From positions 1-64,000 of the forward strand of contig JAENZX010000012.1 in NCBI GenBank assembly GCA_016841045.1: a DNA stretch of 64,000 nucleotides, read 5' to 3'. Positions 25,101 to 27,130 of the stretch are shown one piece after another (position 1 is the first letter of the stretch; each line of letters begins with the position of its first letter). The notes below the pieces were generated by a model. That model saw nothing but the letters and a program-made list of their open reading frames with translations. It ran no database searches and was not told the origin of the DNA. Both the position numbers and the translations under genes were made by a program. This DNA comes from Thermincola carboxydiphila (GTDB lineage: Bacteria; Bacillota; Thermincolia; Thermincolales; UBA2595).

Positions 25101-26481
25101 TATCATTGTAAAGCCCGTAATCTGATGTAATAAATGAGTCCATCGAATACCAGTTTATCTGGTCGTAAGAATATACATAGTCAATTGCAGTAATGGTTTT
25201 ACTAGCTTTGAAATATGAACTGATATAGAAATAATCTAAATAATCAGCTGTGACAACACCATCATTGGTATTATCCCAATAGGAAAAATAAATAGGTTGG
25301 TCTTTAAGACTGCCACTTGCTGTAGGAGGATTTATAGAAACATTTCCGTTCTTGTCATAAGCTGCAACTTTATAGGTATAAGAGACAAAAGGCTCTACAT
25401 TAGCATCAGTAAGGGTCGTTGCCGATGTATTACCTAGTCTATTCCAATAACCGCCTGATGAACCTTCATAATTATATGTAACATACTTATATACTTCAGC
25501 GTGCTCAAACTCAGAAGGATTCTTCCAACTTATTATCAGGGAATTATTGTTTTCATTTGGAACAACTGTAACGTCATAAACATTTTCGGCCACAGTATCT
25601 TTATGTACTGTTGTCTCCGCCGATAAGGTGTTACCAGTTAAATTTACAGCCTGAGCCTTAAGAGTAAACTGTCCATCAGGTAAATGGGATAAATTGGTGT
25701 AGATAGATCTAAACCATGAACCGCTTTGTGTATCGAAGTCCACCCCATAATCATAAGCGGGAGTGACATTTTGCCATATGACACCATCCGTTGAATATGT
25801 ATAATCTATGACTGTAATATCTTCAACAGATTTGAAGGCGGCGGAAAAATTCCATTCTCCAACATTATGAGAATTGATGATACCATCATTCTGCATATAC
25901 CAATTAAAAAACGTAATAAGCCCCTGATCATACACCTGACTGAAGACTTGGGGAGATTCCGGTTCGTAAACATAATCGTAAACCGAGCTGCTAAACGGAT
26001 TATAAACTTGATTGTAGACTGAACTTGCGACAGTACCGGTAGTAGTTTGGGAATCAGAATCTGAACTGGAGGTAGTTGTCTGACCGTCGAAAATTAGCGT
26101 GGTGGTAGCATTTTTCTGCGAGGTAATTGTACTGCTGTCTTTAGTGTCTGTGGTGAATGTATTGTTATCATCGGTTTCTGTGGTAATTGTATTGTTATCA
26201 TTGGTGTCTGTGGTGACTTGTGTATTATCTGAGGTTGGCGTAGTGCTGTAGACTTCCTGCGAAATAGTTCCATTATTTTGTTCTTCTGAGTCGGAAGTGC
26301 TGCTTTCTTTACTTTCCTTTGGCGGGGAAGCTGTATCTTCGTAAACATTTTGCGTAACGTTGTCCCCGGATGAAGCTATGGCCATAGAAGGCATCGCTCC
26401 TCCCCAGGAGGTAAATAAAAATAAGAACAAGATTACCCAGCTAACGGTCTTGTTTAAATTTTTCATTCGGTAGAATAACAT
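1..26481 (-). CDS. Giant secreted multidomain surface protein (FN3/PKD/CARDB/cadherin-like), C-terminus beyond window
   Basis: A single minus-strand frame starts at ATG 26481 after GGGAGAG and stays open to base 1, giving at least 8,827 codons with no stop seen. Translations sampled near 26, 20, 16, 12.5, 9, 5.6 and 3 kb and at 1-50 all fall in the same frame and read as coherent domains. Residues 1-38 form a signal peptide (basic MLFYRMKNLNK start, hydrophobic core, Ala-rich end). Then follow a Ser/Thr/Asp linker, about fifteen FN3-like modules alternating with Ig-like modules, two copies of a PKD plus four-CARDB block, a helical region, and cadherin-like beta-sandwich repeats. Such modules are typical of adhesive or stalk-like extracellular proteins, so a cell-surface or matrix role is inferred; no enzyme motif was recognised. 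Cysteine is very rare. No anchor (SLH, LPXTG) is visible, but the C-terminus is missing. It lies just downstream of a truncated dcw cluster and has its own upstream region. Confidence 0.93.
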   Translation of the reverse strand, partial: MLFYRMKNLNKTVSWVILFLFLFTSWGGAMPSMAIASSGDNVTQNVYEDTASPPKESKESSTSDSEEQNNGTISQEVYSTTPTSDNTQVTTDTNDNNTITTETDDNNTFTTDTKDSSTITSQKNATTTLIFDGQTTTSSSDSDSQTTTGTVASSVYNQVYNPFSSSVYDYVYEPESPQVFSQVYDQGLITFFNWYMQNDGIINSHNVGEWNFSAAFKSVEDITVIDYTYSTDGVIWQNVTPAYDYGVDFDTQSGSWFRSIYTNLSHLPDGQFTLKAQAVNLTGNTLSAETTVHKDTVAENVYDVTVVPNENNNSLIISWKNPSEFEHAEVYKYVTYNYEGSSGGYWNRLGNTSATTLTDANVEPFVSYTYKVAAYDKNGNVSINPPTASGSLKDQPIYFSYWDNTNDGVVTADYLDYFYISSYFKASKTITAIDYVYSYDQINWYSMDSFITSDYGLYNDSYDKEWQRGIRVDLSSLPQDSFYLKATATDADANVFSTETEITFDTVSENVSNLAVAPNAANNALVLTWTNPAEMDYAEIHRWVNYSNSTDGYWSYIGYTYSGNSYTDWGVNLYKSYTYKVRTWDTYWNESIDEPTVTGSLTASGPITFKRWDLTDNNIVNTANAQYFWVESYFAAQNSITGIEHNYSTDGENWNSLEALANYDYGFYWDSNYNQGYRETRYDLRSLPDGNLWFQAVAKDELGNTLSVLKEVYKDTLAPSNVTGLLLEVKSDNTALVLNWITPVEDYGVVVQRRMYSDYSWSTVNYNLKDNSYTDYSVTPGLQYEYRILVVDAAGNTSTGSESVFGVIPVDKPVLNSFSPSDNYITNGSSIYYSIQFIDNLEINSILVEISTDGQNWTALNLSNSTPTKSNNYFTVNGTWDVSTVGEAVYQFRATATDIEGRSSSAIRNVTVDRVAPTVPGNFKAETISTGIKLTWDRVEGAYRYYVEKQYASGDNWYYNNSWYIYDPETTKTDNYNQLEKIYKYIIYAYDQAGNKSQAASVFAEYYTGPPISLEGGPFVYTHNSNYDLMGLTEPGAALTVNGVSVAVDVYGAFSNSLTLTEGSNTITVKATNANGTHTKVQTVTLDTSVPTIYSLYPYDNSTLSGKEYSISVEARDGYYSKIDRIVFEVSLDDELTWNEIGRLTIDQLYHSSYYSSGTFKWDTTMPVGLHGKLSDGAYKFRATAFDRAGNSSSGAPVRIWKLDNTAPAAPQNLTAVPGVDQITLNWTANTETDLASSPYYIYRSTQPGTGYQYLTYTSSLSYVDTSVSSSVYYYYVVQAEDKVGNTSAYSNEVITMPLGDSVPPLIKGTTPSTSGSVIGGPSINLSASAEDNSPKGVKNFTFEYSSDAGSTWQLIGTSSAYKQYYSPYYYSASATWNTDNLVSGDYMLRFTATDFAGNYVSVERNVVLDVYATAPNNVTATPGEGNVTLTWDAVPDTDFSYYQVLRSTGLTGSFSSIYTIYDKAAASYTDTSGQIGTTYYYKIRHFDSRGNFADTEVVSAAPLNDMTPPVVTQITINSPGSGSLTGGSQVNFYARATDNKTVANMDAEYSTDGGNTWTAINGTKSGISNYTTYYQSYFYWNTEGLSSGNYNVRVKASDTVGNEGYLDTAWELDLTVSAATYLQYTATEGSISLEWEPVTDPDLPYYYAYTVYRSTTPGGPYSSVGSVYYKTTNTYTNTSLAPATTYYYIIETKDNFGNKARSEELTATTLADLVPPTITRVNPTDGTTIGGAKSQRLYVYYSDNTSTTGSTAAFDYSTDGVAWSPVSSSNTRYSSYFYDDWDLTPLTSGIYAVRYIVYDASGNMATSINNYTVDRTAPVSPSNLMASFGTNSIILNWEAPQDTDVKKYNIYRSNSVNGPFDYKTYVSGSTNTTYTDSSVQTGLTYYYKVLAVDNFDQEGAASNIAAAAAVVDTTPPVVTSILPAAGTLFGSSADITVEATDNTTLSNITLDYSTDGSTWNSIATNATLGATTFNWNSSSLEGEVQVRAIARDSLGNESVPVVQTYRFDNTAPSVPQGVQVTGGLYSAVVSWQPVTNEDLKSYKVYFGTTDSNLSYWTTVSNSINTATKTDLDAGQTVFFAVSSVDSLGNESGLSQAVSVSPIGDTEAPLMISLKPVDGTRASGIVSLEAAASDNLKVETISFEYSPEGSDSWSNIRTVSAYWDGSSYKATNQWNTAGLNGVYRIRAAAVDKGGNSDYKVITITLDNTAPPVPNGFNAVSYSGRVNLSWNPVASEDLLKYTIYRRTAGSEQWNAINTIAGNITSYSDYSINVGATYFYTVASIDDIGNVSAKSPEKEVTVRGYTPTLTITPDSAGPEATLTFQGTGFRPGEYTSLYMDGSIYVAAAPTNNEGNVTMAWRFVKNVSPGTHTFTLTGQASKVPAEAQFTANVILPAAPTEVTADPAQVEVNLAWQLVPGTKIGGYRVYRAVYEQEQRGAFVLVADKLRNTTATFKDTDVTAGIKYSYQVAAIDIYGNEGIRSEAVEATPFEDIVPPTVTNFKTSRVGDVLTLSVDVTDNIGVTVASFAYNSNNTWKDIPPVTVNSGRGAKATAKVNWNTSHLADGYYDIRVRVYDEAGNASIPLSSIVYIRSSAPEVPLYLTALGGQMKVDVVWARVYDDELDSYRLYRSVNGGEFTAITDTSLRSYIDTNVEAGSSYTYKVTALDTYGHESVAAVSDTVVVQPDTAAPVISGFLPVDGSRVSGNVNISAVATDNVSLLGVDFAYSADGIMWSNIALNTKGTVTWATYGQVPDGVFKIRAMARDAAGNEGTLIGQYTVDNTAPQPPVLTGSSSELKVTLNWQPVGINDDFDHFRVYRSTTSDGVYQLIARTEDTVFADTSMPIGIDSYYTVTSVDDLGNESHNSNIIQVRPGRDISGPVIDLFEPVEGTPLRNQVTLSAHAADNVGVAKYIFEFRPINENVSSEVYSGVISGLGYLTAAILGETPWTVLGEVYGNGNENSILAWDTLAIGPGAVALYPDGNYQIRVTAVDVNGNSTEKIQVYSLANDPPSPPKDLRVDPAEWKLVFSWAPIIRADVDHYVVYRKAEAEPWETLVNYTTSNVHVDKMTDPQKLYYYRVSVVNDLGRESAVSDVVYGRSLHETTLPVVTDIKPVEYSRFNSHADITVKGTDLVGIRNFRYEYGVLGNSTFIPDDLVWHEISVDNNPVSTGGTYLSNLSWDVSFLAPGYYAIKVTAVNYGNKENSTVKKYLIDRTPPSTPTEVIVSDPQSGGELAISWLRSESTDTDHYDIYRSVDPSAAFSKVGETKSLILRDLNLENGKIYYYMVKAVDGAGNASDFSNRAGAIPTSKSDLALLEIQAEPTAPTYGREARIAAKITNLGYARAKGTVTFTLENADSKVIIGSTNIELATGATGNAAITWTIPQGLTSPAKVSAVVETDVGSVDIGPNNNSAVQTFRLNTAPQAVITAPVSVKSGDMVSLDARTSSDSDGQIVSYVWKTGDENIEKKGALAAHMYQIPGDYNILLTVKDNDNAETKTSVSIHVYENRPDLKVTNVSWNPIDPVEGDVVQINAAIGNNGYGPARMGFLVGFYIDGEYLGYRKVDQHLDLGQTVNVPFNWVATPGIHVLKVVANDILDNLKETDLNNNSKAVALSSKKLNFPDVEVTSVTWSANGVELSSEDPFVYRAKVANKGSSAAERFFVSLYIDGQWVAKQHVNYLSPGGEQDLSFVLKPKSGIHTITIKADDPIPALVELETDNNSMSATTPEFDVTYPKLAIDNITWRPVETELTDGTSLTFETKIANTSAINITHRFWVDFLVDDTLVRSLPVDRLSAGEEKQLWVRWPVTPGVHTVKVIADSKGTVIEGVYGAAVETQTEDLSIIYPDLTISDITWSPLTLKYGTNTSFVVRVSNQSVATAFDNFDIALYVDDKKVSSAPVMGLRGHSTAIVGLSYGPNVVGNHEFKVVVDDGNKLTLNPPGPDTRRTWKRSFEIADALQMKVSSPQEDPELGFAMYTTGQDYIPIRADLHLGSNPLRNLGPEDGVSVSYVLESASENGEVITGYLGYDSIKGEFKGELPIVRMETGMYTLTLEGTDGVESVRRDVDILIIGEMIGFVETQKEDYQQEEPVTLSGELRYKDGTPAANMGAILEIQSGYGPRKIPIETDSDGRFEYTKEFGAGSYSASIKVGFISYGSTPFTVWGLAAKPANLTVVASKNSQFSKIIEVYNPTVGKSVTGLTAQLIDLTPGSNVRAVLDTSTLGTIIAPEESAGVVLNINAPLEVSDTAEYQINFSTAEGAVASTQVKLLLRPAVPFPVLDTKALPLATNPGRELVRTIKLTNKGLGRMSGITVQAPSKLPWVIPQTLGDTELEPGEWTTFDVLVAPSAGTALGYYQDKIIVGDGKYNVSFDIGVEVTTANLGSISFVVQDEGGTRVPNAEITLIGKEPYSQIVNGKESVYYQNFFARTDENGIAAFEDKPIGDYRYVVKSAAIRTISGETQIMPGSEPSFVQVTVENEPVKIEWTVTPTTIADQYDIQLKMIFGANLPTPKFGILPPWITVPTQVDEPMILEATVVNLSLVAVTDVVAEVERENFTDTGISIIGGGYIGEMPAHGSAKIKIRVAPGRYLMKSNEKGEPFNFIRFHGNYVSFDPDTGLPIDPPEEIQAKIPIYNPTPQKVNVDYKMPDGQELKMEIPMGGGGGGGGGGGLGDGMMPGGGDGEGGGIYEVMTLTLDQTATLERQAFNATLKISNGYSTKALQNLAVRVAILDLDGREVTDKMFNIPTGLTGLAALDGSDSLSPGQQMTADWQLIPGEGLGGTNPEGQVYLAKAIISYYIDGRYVETQTQAEEITIMPQPKIKLHYFLPKKVTAGEPFRLGVIAENIGDGWGKNLTIDSGQIKIETNQAGVQADIRIIGTSLGSYNGGGFRLTLGDVAPHSQAGGYWIIKWTSYEDTQDYSKPPTGDFREFTATLSHKDYKGVQLNPLIVGVTTEIIGKDNLFADAKDPDMALTLIDEGYTGFPSYLINMKYGIRLPIYVPETLEVTKQPNPYDRTLKFKVPAPEGDPMAPDTPRYHVLLLKDPLPGAPIRSVQRDVYNDGVYDAFLSHNNTWKANGNLYIVDEVSRDSERYYQSSYMVDFRSGAQITAVEYAQWAFKENPESWEDRYYTWYDIGHLPDEGDMVPIRANIYNTGSEMERGVVQFFVVKEGDEQEIKIGEVSYNVEPLHNDYLYLEKWKPIEGGNYKIIARIKDNDSPEAYGEKPVQVNFRPVADAGVDFFADVLKQARFDGTRSYDKDGYIMNMIWEFGDDESISGMTPTHKYLNSGTYKVKVTVTDNNWASSTAEMQITVRETRADLRVRNILISPENPGEGDTITVTGEVYNGGYKTTDKPFLVSFYVDYKYQNYVRVTEPIAPGQSKQVSFTWVNPAGNHMFTIKANDFGHPVDEADFENNQRSIPMDTAKAYFPNLKVLNVNWDGPDDGILGWNDTVTLTAEIENDGTADASSFNAAFFINGEMVRTQNIKELSHEPGYNRVIVGIDWKVTEPGAHTIEVVADSPIPHLVELSQDDNAAELVTPPIKLTYPDLRIKSLVFSPNGGALRPGQPLMVLANIANEGQAATNGPFTVTFYAGGEYLGIRKVGDLAAGMVVNTAFVWNHPESGISEIRAIIDERNDIRETDEENNTYQGLTPNMYVKLPQLLVESVETNPPSGSAKFGDTLTTTVKLKNNGEAPINLGFNTALFVNDKQVGTFATPPGLKQGDTTTGIITWEASITPTAPYYRLSVFADVNGAINVANRVYAKYNTIYEVEDELQVNGWSERTTYTVAEKPVFNMLVKSTDEPWRPLGVIDGVTASVYTYVYAGVVDGVPLGEPILGKTMSYDPVEGVFIGELDPSAAGSGMIPGNYLAYITVQRGSEEKTSLIPFKLVKDYSVTVDITKVTYNVDEPVQMVGQVTDLAGNPLPDVPVLLVVVGEEEFACDLVSDQDGRFTSSLLLPEGYGGTYSLTAYASLEGAQKASKSKSFTVEGPYLAVPEKIKVTQGYTVKQEVALSNVGTLEMTGFGLSSSLPSEAGLDAKFTGDIPQSLVPYESGNFTLEISAAQDTTPGEYEVYHKVLTAEGFSTTVTTSVYVEEAYPEYRIDVNGEQSKKKIAVALRPGETSTKVVHIANIGTAPIKNIVVTPPAKLPWVTISASGTELVLPIEGRTIRDQNTLASILVTVTPEIQVPPGYYEDKITINSNAGIAEVPLRIYVGADKVGTIVLQMVDQDYIPIPEAAVSLYGPHSTPGEQPATPVVHREKAGSDGTVTFMNIQAGAYTLTAKADYHKDLQVTIEVPALIDLEPIDYIMEKIPFTLGYDYRTINETQSAIISGGDYEEAVLRATMPPSPKIPILEANFPGSEFWYTYTLDNASSSFAVRNPANEGSVYDVQAQVELPAEMPKGSVALRLKNQIGGGPVLNLDEFTPGATEEIYWEVDIDKFYDSAEIVALSAYGDYQVTFPVGVTPERIAAWEKILGFNSTVTKTVYDDSTRIYKYNIVPNRVTSQPFVPDNRIPKFYGQNYNFDFSILLTGNRFNIAGEWEAFSFKVPVRFHYQPADARNIPVSDEDRQKTKVTAAFTKQSKTPPVKKRRTYPWYPRPKASILYEMMYMQGGVTRYFSTNFLSTINSAVPEKPEPVGPAVADLAFSQEVATEQEVFTANFNLYNPSKYKLIENINLEVVVTDGVIEQNGKLSEGARVYNNRFNIKPIMVVNGGVVDHETTLPNNSSTAPLSLSTISSEEDSTVIDEVYGLYDDWLGNSVYDWTLLPESKLSVLWQLNADPGLAETRMFNDELDRQIFDLAEYMQEAATFNAYIHYSFVLDGQLYEGYTRGKSIRVEPQPKLFVSYSLQKQEEGLYNFVVTATNAGRGTARNVKIGIPSLPTEASQFTKVVSAFSEHAGLQESPISLSLGDIAPNETASGYFVVISQDLDQFAKLPTLTVETSRNLANPNIITVPITVQQAVYGDFINLKAQIDRLETNVKKILERSSSDLSGVVLDAYDYARQEAAATAWGSIMEITKTMLNVIGLARSFKAPIYSKSEVPINTNTNVLTVDKFTELDNPWKFWKDAVKSDIHSYLQKIVGVPGYAPQTWRDLKAMTDSLDSMSEDELMLLEMYLSKRKEIINSISTKEEEVNKLANELLKENPKNLARAQKVAKDMAVLVAQLGNRPDYNWDTEAEAYLNYFELETLYRDQAGTALSSAQTHSGATKDEWFRKGKEWFAQAKGNAILASSELTNMLENAPEDIKPNLQRLRELHIEHTIWANEPLKLLQALLQRQQELEELKQEKVKVDKYLTDKKIPLGLVDLQTGKGVLDLVTSKIPKLSELYTALFDHKQVLGVYDQLPQWSVALGGLASRANAADPAQMGQELANYVKEQHNKELDAQTISDFVSRVTAVSEKQRAKYLVSEAIKYMPFYAKVDRGSVSGSDRNYLPDSPELMKLFMMEELEKAQRLNVFGMQEEVTSLFDQSRAILDKYINNPAEAPSYYPSSVLIDFYDSVNSKLERGWSQGIYPNLWMYDGDQEKIVPVNFNLGETYKAQTEFYKTLASCYNTVNYKYLVNTYKFMGAYANMMTSLMGGLSGGIVGVSVSFAMDTWTNYYSDAIGQLEGAISDIASQNFRMVGNNLASNYEVIGRTLSREVGVAKSTLGVLKAVDEWRKIDPPLPLTVLSFQVPNVVIPVDEETIMSEAVLVVRNDHTGLLDVAPSVSIYANSGLVNSNGGGAVSVLPGETAIIKIPFVVARSTLIDAAGYDAVLTFDVSEPGTMSIGGTQGPYLTRFYAGTQAEINAARSAFKAAQPLGREISSGEKDEQVISVAPQTKELRVFLAAQPGTSFKWNLYDPAGNRTTAIVGGPEVTNEIIGAAVGKQINNGDYVRIIDPAAGQYRVDVSVYGDSPSAFYTLGTLQVPVLGTVPDITIPTVVYSSNRDAAFSIQTFETGNQYGISGLSYEISDLTDDKGNTIPANNVRFVLSDETTPPNSLPPSGGLNVFGRFTVPEGLPDGSYQGTVKVTVNGENINPGLQAMTGQFPTHITGAGWSSDVASSVYNSLVYTSPFTLVLDTSVPQTPIGFTVTGPDSSTPNIVTVSGMVYGSPFAAIWANGIPTGVFPVAPSGEFEGTVLMYKEGSYEFTATAINALGVHSEPTEAQLTEITGVGPSFSTDAALSDLTVNGQTISGFRPDLLNYSITLPSGTTEVPTISAAVNDSRSEMKVTQAATVSGMAVVTVTAEDGITKKTYSIDFNVANNNVATLSALMVNGVSVEGFDSAVALYTVELPYGTTVLPTVTAVATDANASVCITQPSSLDDAAVVVVTAADGTTQRTYNLRFRVKYAAPTISSNMVPTFTRGEEKEFQVTTAAKSDVGKLVRVRIKLNDPAQRNYVSLKYYEVNDSQYYPLVFDSNGAAWYGPSTGFPLGDVTSQFKVTFNEPGTYGYTLELVEVGGAVLAETIGTVAVKNNNAILGSLMVDGSEIAGFDSAVTTYNVELPYGTTTVPNVTAVAADGKAQLEVIQAAGVTGTAAVAVTAEDGVTTKTYTINFSVAANSDATLSSLMVNGNMISGFDPAVLAYDVVLPSGTTAVPTVTAVAADGNAQLAITQAASVTGTATVAVIAEDGVTTKTYTINFSVAANSDATLSSLMVNGNMISGFDPAVTTYDVVLPSGTTAVPTVTALAADGNAQVVVTQADSVAGTATVKVTAEDRVTIKTYTINFSVAANSDATLSSLMVNGNMISGFDPAVLAYDVVLPSGTTAVPTVTALAADGNAQLAIIQADSVAGTATVKVTAEDRVTIKTYSINFSVAASSDATLSSLMVDGTMISGFDPAVTTYSVVLPSGTTAVPTVTAVAA
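1180..2075 (-). other. Diverged cadherin-like beta-sandwich repeats and one inserted beta module
   Basis: Two diverged units of the type ATLSxLxVNGxxxxGFxxxxxxYxVxLPxGTT lie at about 1540-2075. They are followed by a different beta module (about 1180-1540, with YEVNDSQYYPLVF). The pattern matches the cadherin-like beta-sandwich family, which is common in Firmicute surface proteins. These units are the older relatives of the near-identical repeats that follow. Confidence 0.7.
3550..5640 (-). other. Helical, coiled-coil-like island in the giant protein
   Basis: About 700 residues with helical character interrupt the beta modules. They are rich in Leu, Lys, Glu, Ala and Gln, with stretches such as LKAQIDRLETNVKKILER and LQRQQELEELKQEKVKV. 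Near its C-terminal end (about 3.76-3.85 kb) is a Gly- and Met-rich hydrophobic stretch, MMTSLMGGLSGGIVGVSV, that could be a membrane-active or buried helix. I do not recognise a family. Confidence 0.6.
5640..10840 (-). repeat. Large intragenic duplication, copy 2
   Basis: This repeats copy 1 in the same order. A PKD domain (10590-10840, with DGYIMNMIWEFGDD) is followed by four CARDB-like domains beginning RADLRV, FPNLKV, YPDLRI and LPQLLV, a regulatory-like module (VQMVGQVTDLAGNPLP), a PAKLPWV module, a second regulatory-like module, and a final module starting at PQPKLFVSYS with LSLGDIAPNETASGYF. It is about 650 bp longer than copy 1 through extra beta modules. Divergence is high at DNA level and clear at protein level. 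Confidence 0.75.
11690..16235 (-). repeat. Large intragenic duplication, copy 1 (PKD, 4 CARDB-like, regulatory-like modules)
   Basis: Module order from the N-terminal side: a PKD domain (15990-16235, with DGQIVSYVWKTGD), four CARDB-like domains of about 110 residues beginning RPDLKV, FPDVEV, YPKLAI and YPDLTI, a carboxypeptidase-regulatory-like module (about 14.0-14.3 kb), NPCBM/NEW-like linker modules with the phrase PSKLPWV, another regulatory-like module, a Gly-rich stretch, and a final module starting at PQPKIKLHYF and containing LTLGDVAPHSQAGGYW. The same order recurs at 5640-10840, so the block is an ancient duplication within the gene. Confidence 0.75.
12455..12537 (-). other. Poly-glycine hinge in the giant protein
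   Basis: The minus strand encodes Met followed by ten Gly residues, then LGDGMMPGGGDGEGGG. The DNA is an irregular GGC/GGT run. It sits inside duplication copy 1 and has no counterpart in copy 2. It probably forms a flexible hinge. Confidence 0.8.
16590..25930 (-). other. Array of alternating FN3-like and Ig-like modules in the giant protein
   Basis: About fifteen fibronectin-III-like modules follow one another, with patterns such as LNWxP, YxVYRS, YYYxVxAxDxxGNxS and TAPS/TPP linkers. Nearly every one is preceded by an Ig-like module of about 100 residues of the type FxYSTDGxxW...LxDGxYxxRAxAxDxxGN. The modules nearest the N-terminus (24.0-25.9 kb) are unusually rich in Tyr, Trp and Asn. 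One pair is interrupted by an IPT/TIG-like insertion at about 19.3-19.6 kb. Boundaries are by eye and the count may be off by one or two. Confidence 0.75.
26120..26235 (-). repeat. Short tandem repeat coding for 10-residue Thr/Asp/Asn units
   Basis: Inside the linker after the signal peptide, a unit of about 30 bp is repeated roughly three times. It encodes decapeptides of the form TETDDNNTFT and TDTKDSSTIT. The surrounding linker (residues about 40-185) is rich in Ser, Thr, Asp and Gln and looks unstructured. It probably acts as a spacer between the wall or membrane exit point and the first folded module. Confidence 0.7.
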
Positions 26482-26608
26482 ACAAATCTCTCCCATCAAT
26501 AATATCGAAGTGAATATTTATCCATTTATAGAATAATTTATATACATAATTTATGAATGTTAAGTATTGGCTAAAAAGCTAAATTTTCCTTCAAAATCAC
26601 CACAACTT

Positions 26609-26638
26609 TTCGTCACAATATTCTGTCAAATTTCGACA
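26609..26638 (-). promoter_or_regulatory. Two Spo0A-box-like heptamers upstream of the giant gene
   Basis: On the minus strand TGTCGAA (26632-26638) and TGACGAA (26609-26615) both match the 0A-box consensus TGNCGAA, in the same orientation and 23 bp apart. They lie about 130-160 bp upstream of the ATG of the giant gene. No convincing sigma-A promoter was found close by; the AT-rich stretch 26510-26575 could hold one. Regulation by Spo0A is an inference. Confidence 0.45.
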
Positions 26639-26672
26639 TCTTTAAATTCCTTTTTAAATTCCTTTTCATAGG

Positions 26673-26719
26673 CAAAAATAAAAACCTGCTCAAAACGGCT
26701 TTAAACCGCTATGAGCAGG
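26673..26719 (-). terminator. Intrinsic terminator of the dcw operon after truncated murA
   Basis: Read on the minus strand, CCTGCTCA pairs with TGAGCAGG around an inner CGG/CCG stem. The hairpin is followed by TTTTTATTTTT. It begins about 30 bp after the murA stop and separates the dcw operon from the giant gene. Confidence 0.9.
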
Positions 26720-26749
26720 CTGGTTAATCGTTATGATAAATCTGTTTTT

Positions 26750-27109
26750 CTATAAAGGGTCACACCCACCGGGGTAAGCCACCTTAACTTTGCCGAAACG
26801 GCCAAGCAATGCACCCATTACCAGGTTTGAAGCTCTCATCCTTCGCATCAGGTCTTCGGCAATTTCCAGACTCTGTACCTGACTACTGTCTATTTTGAGC
26901 ATACTTCCTTCACATTCTATTTTAGCTCCAAGATAGATCAGAACTTCTTTCATAACTTTTACATCCAATAGTTTCGGGACTTCATAAATTACACTTATGC
27001 TTTGGGAAAGCAAGCTCGCTGCAAGTATAGGCAGTATTGCATTTTTAGCGCCATTCACTCTGACCTTTCCCTTTAGTCGTTTGCCTCCAATGACAATCAA
27101 CTTCTCCAT
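26750..27109 (-). pseudogene. murA: Truncated murA (UDP-GlcNAc 1-carboxyvinyltransferase), N-terminal 119 residues
   Basis: The start is well supported by GGAGG 8 bp before the ATG. Residues 1-116 match MurA: the substrate lysine in VNGAKNAILP (Lys22), the MRRMRASNLVMGALLGRFG segment, and the catalytic cysteine loop YPGGC (Cys116). The reading frame then ends DPL-stop, where a full-length enzyme of about 420 residues would continue with an IGxRPxDLH motif. No continuation was found in the other frames downstream, so this is a truncation and not a frameshift. Most of the two-domain enolpyruvyl transferase fold is missing, so it should be inactive, and another murA would be needed elsewhere. 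It sits 21 bp after murB in the operon and is followed at once by a terminator. Confidence 0.88.
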
Positions 27110-27130
27110 TTTGCCACCTCCAAATCCGGG

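Noticed and set aside
26624-26629. TTGACA on the minus strand upstream of the giant gene as a sigma-A -35 box.
   Set aside because: No -10-like hexamer lies 16-18 bp downstream (GTTGTG or AGTTGT is found there).
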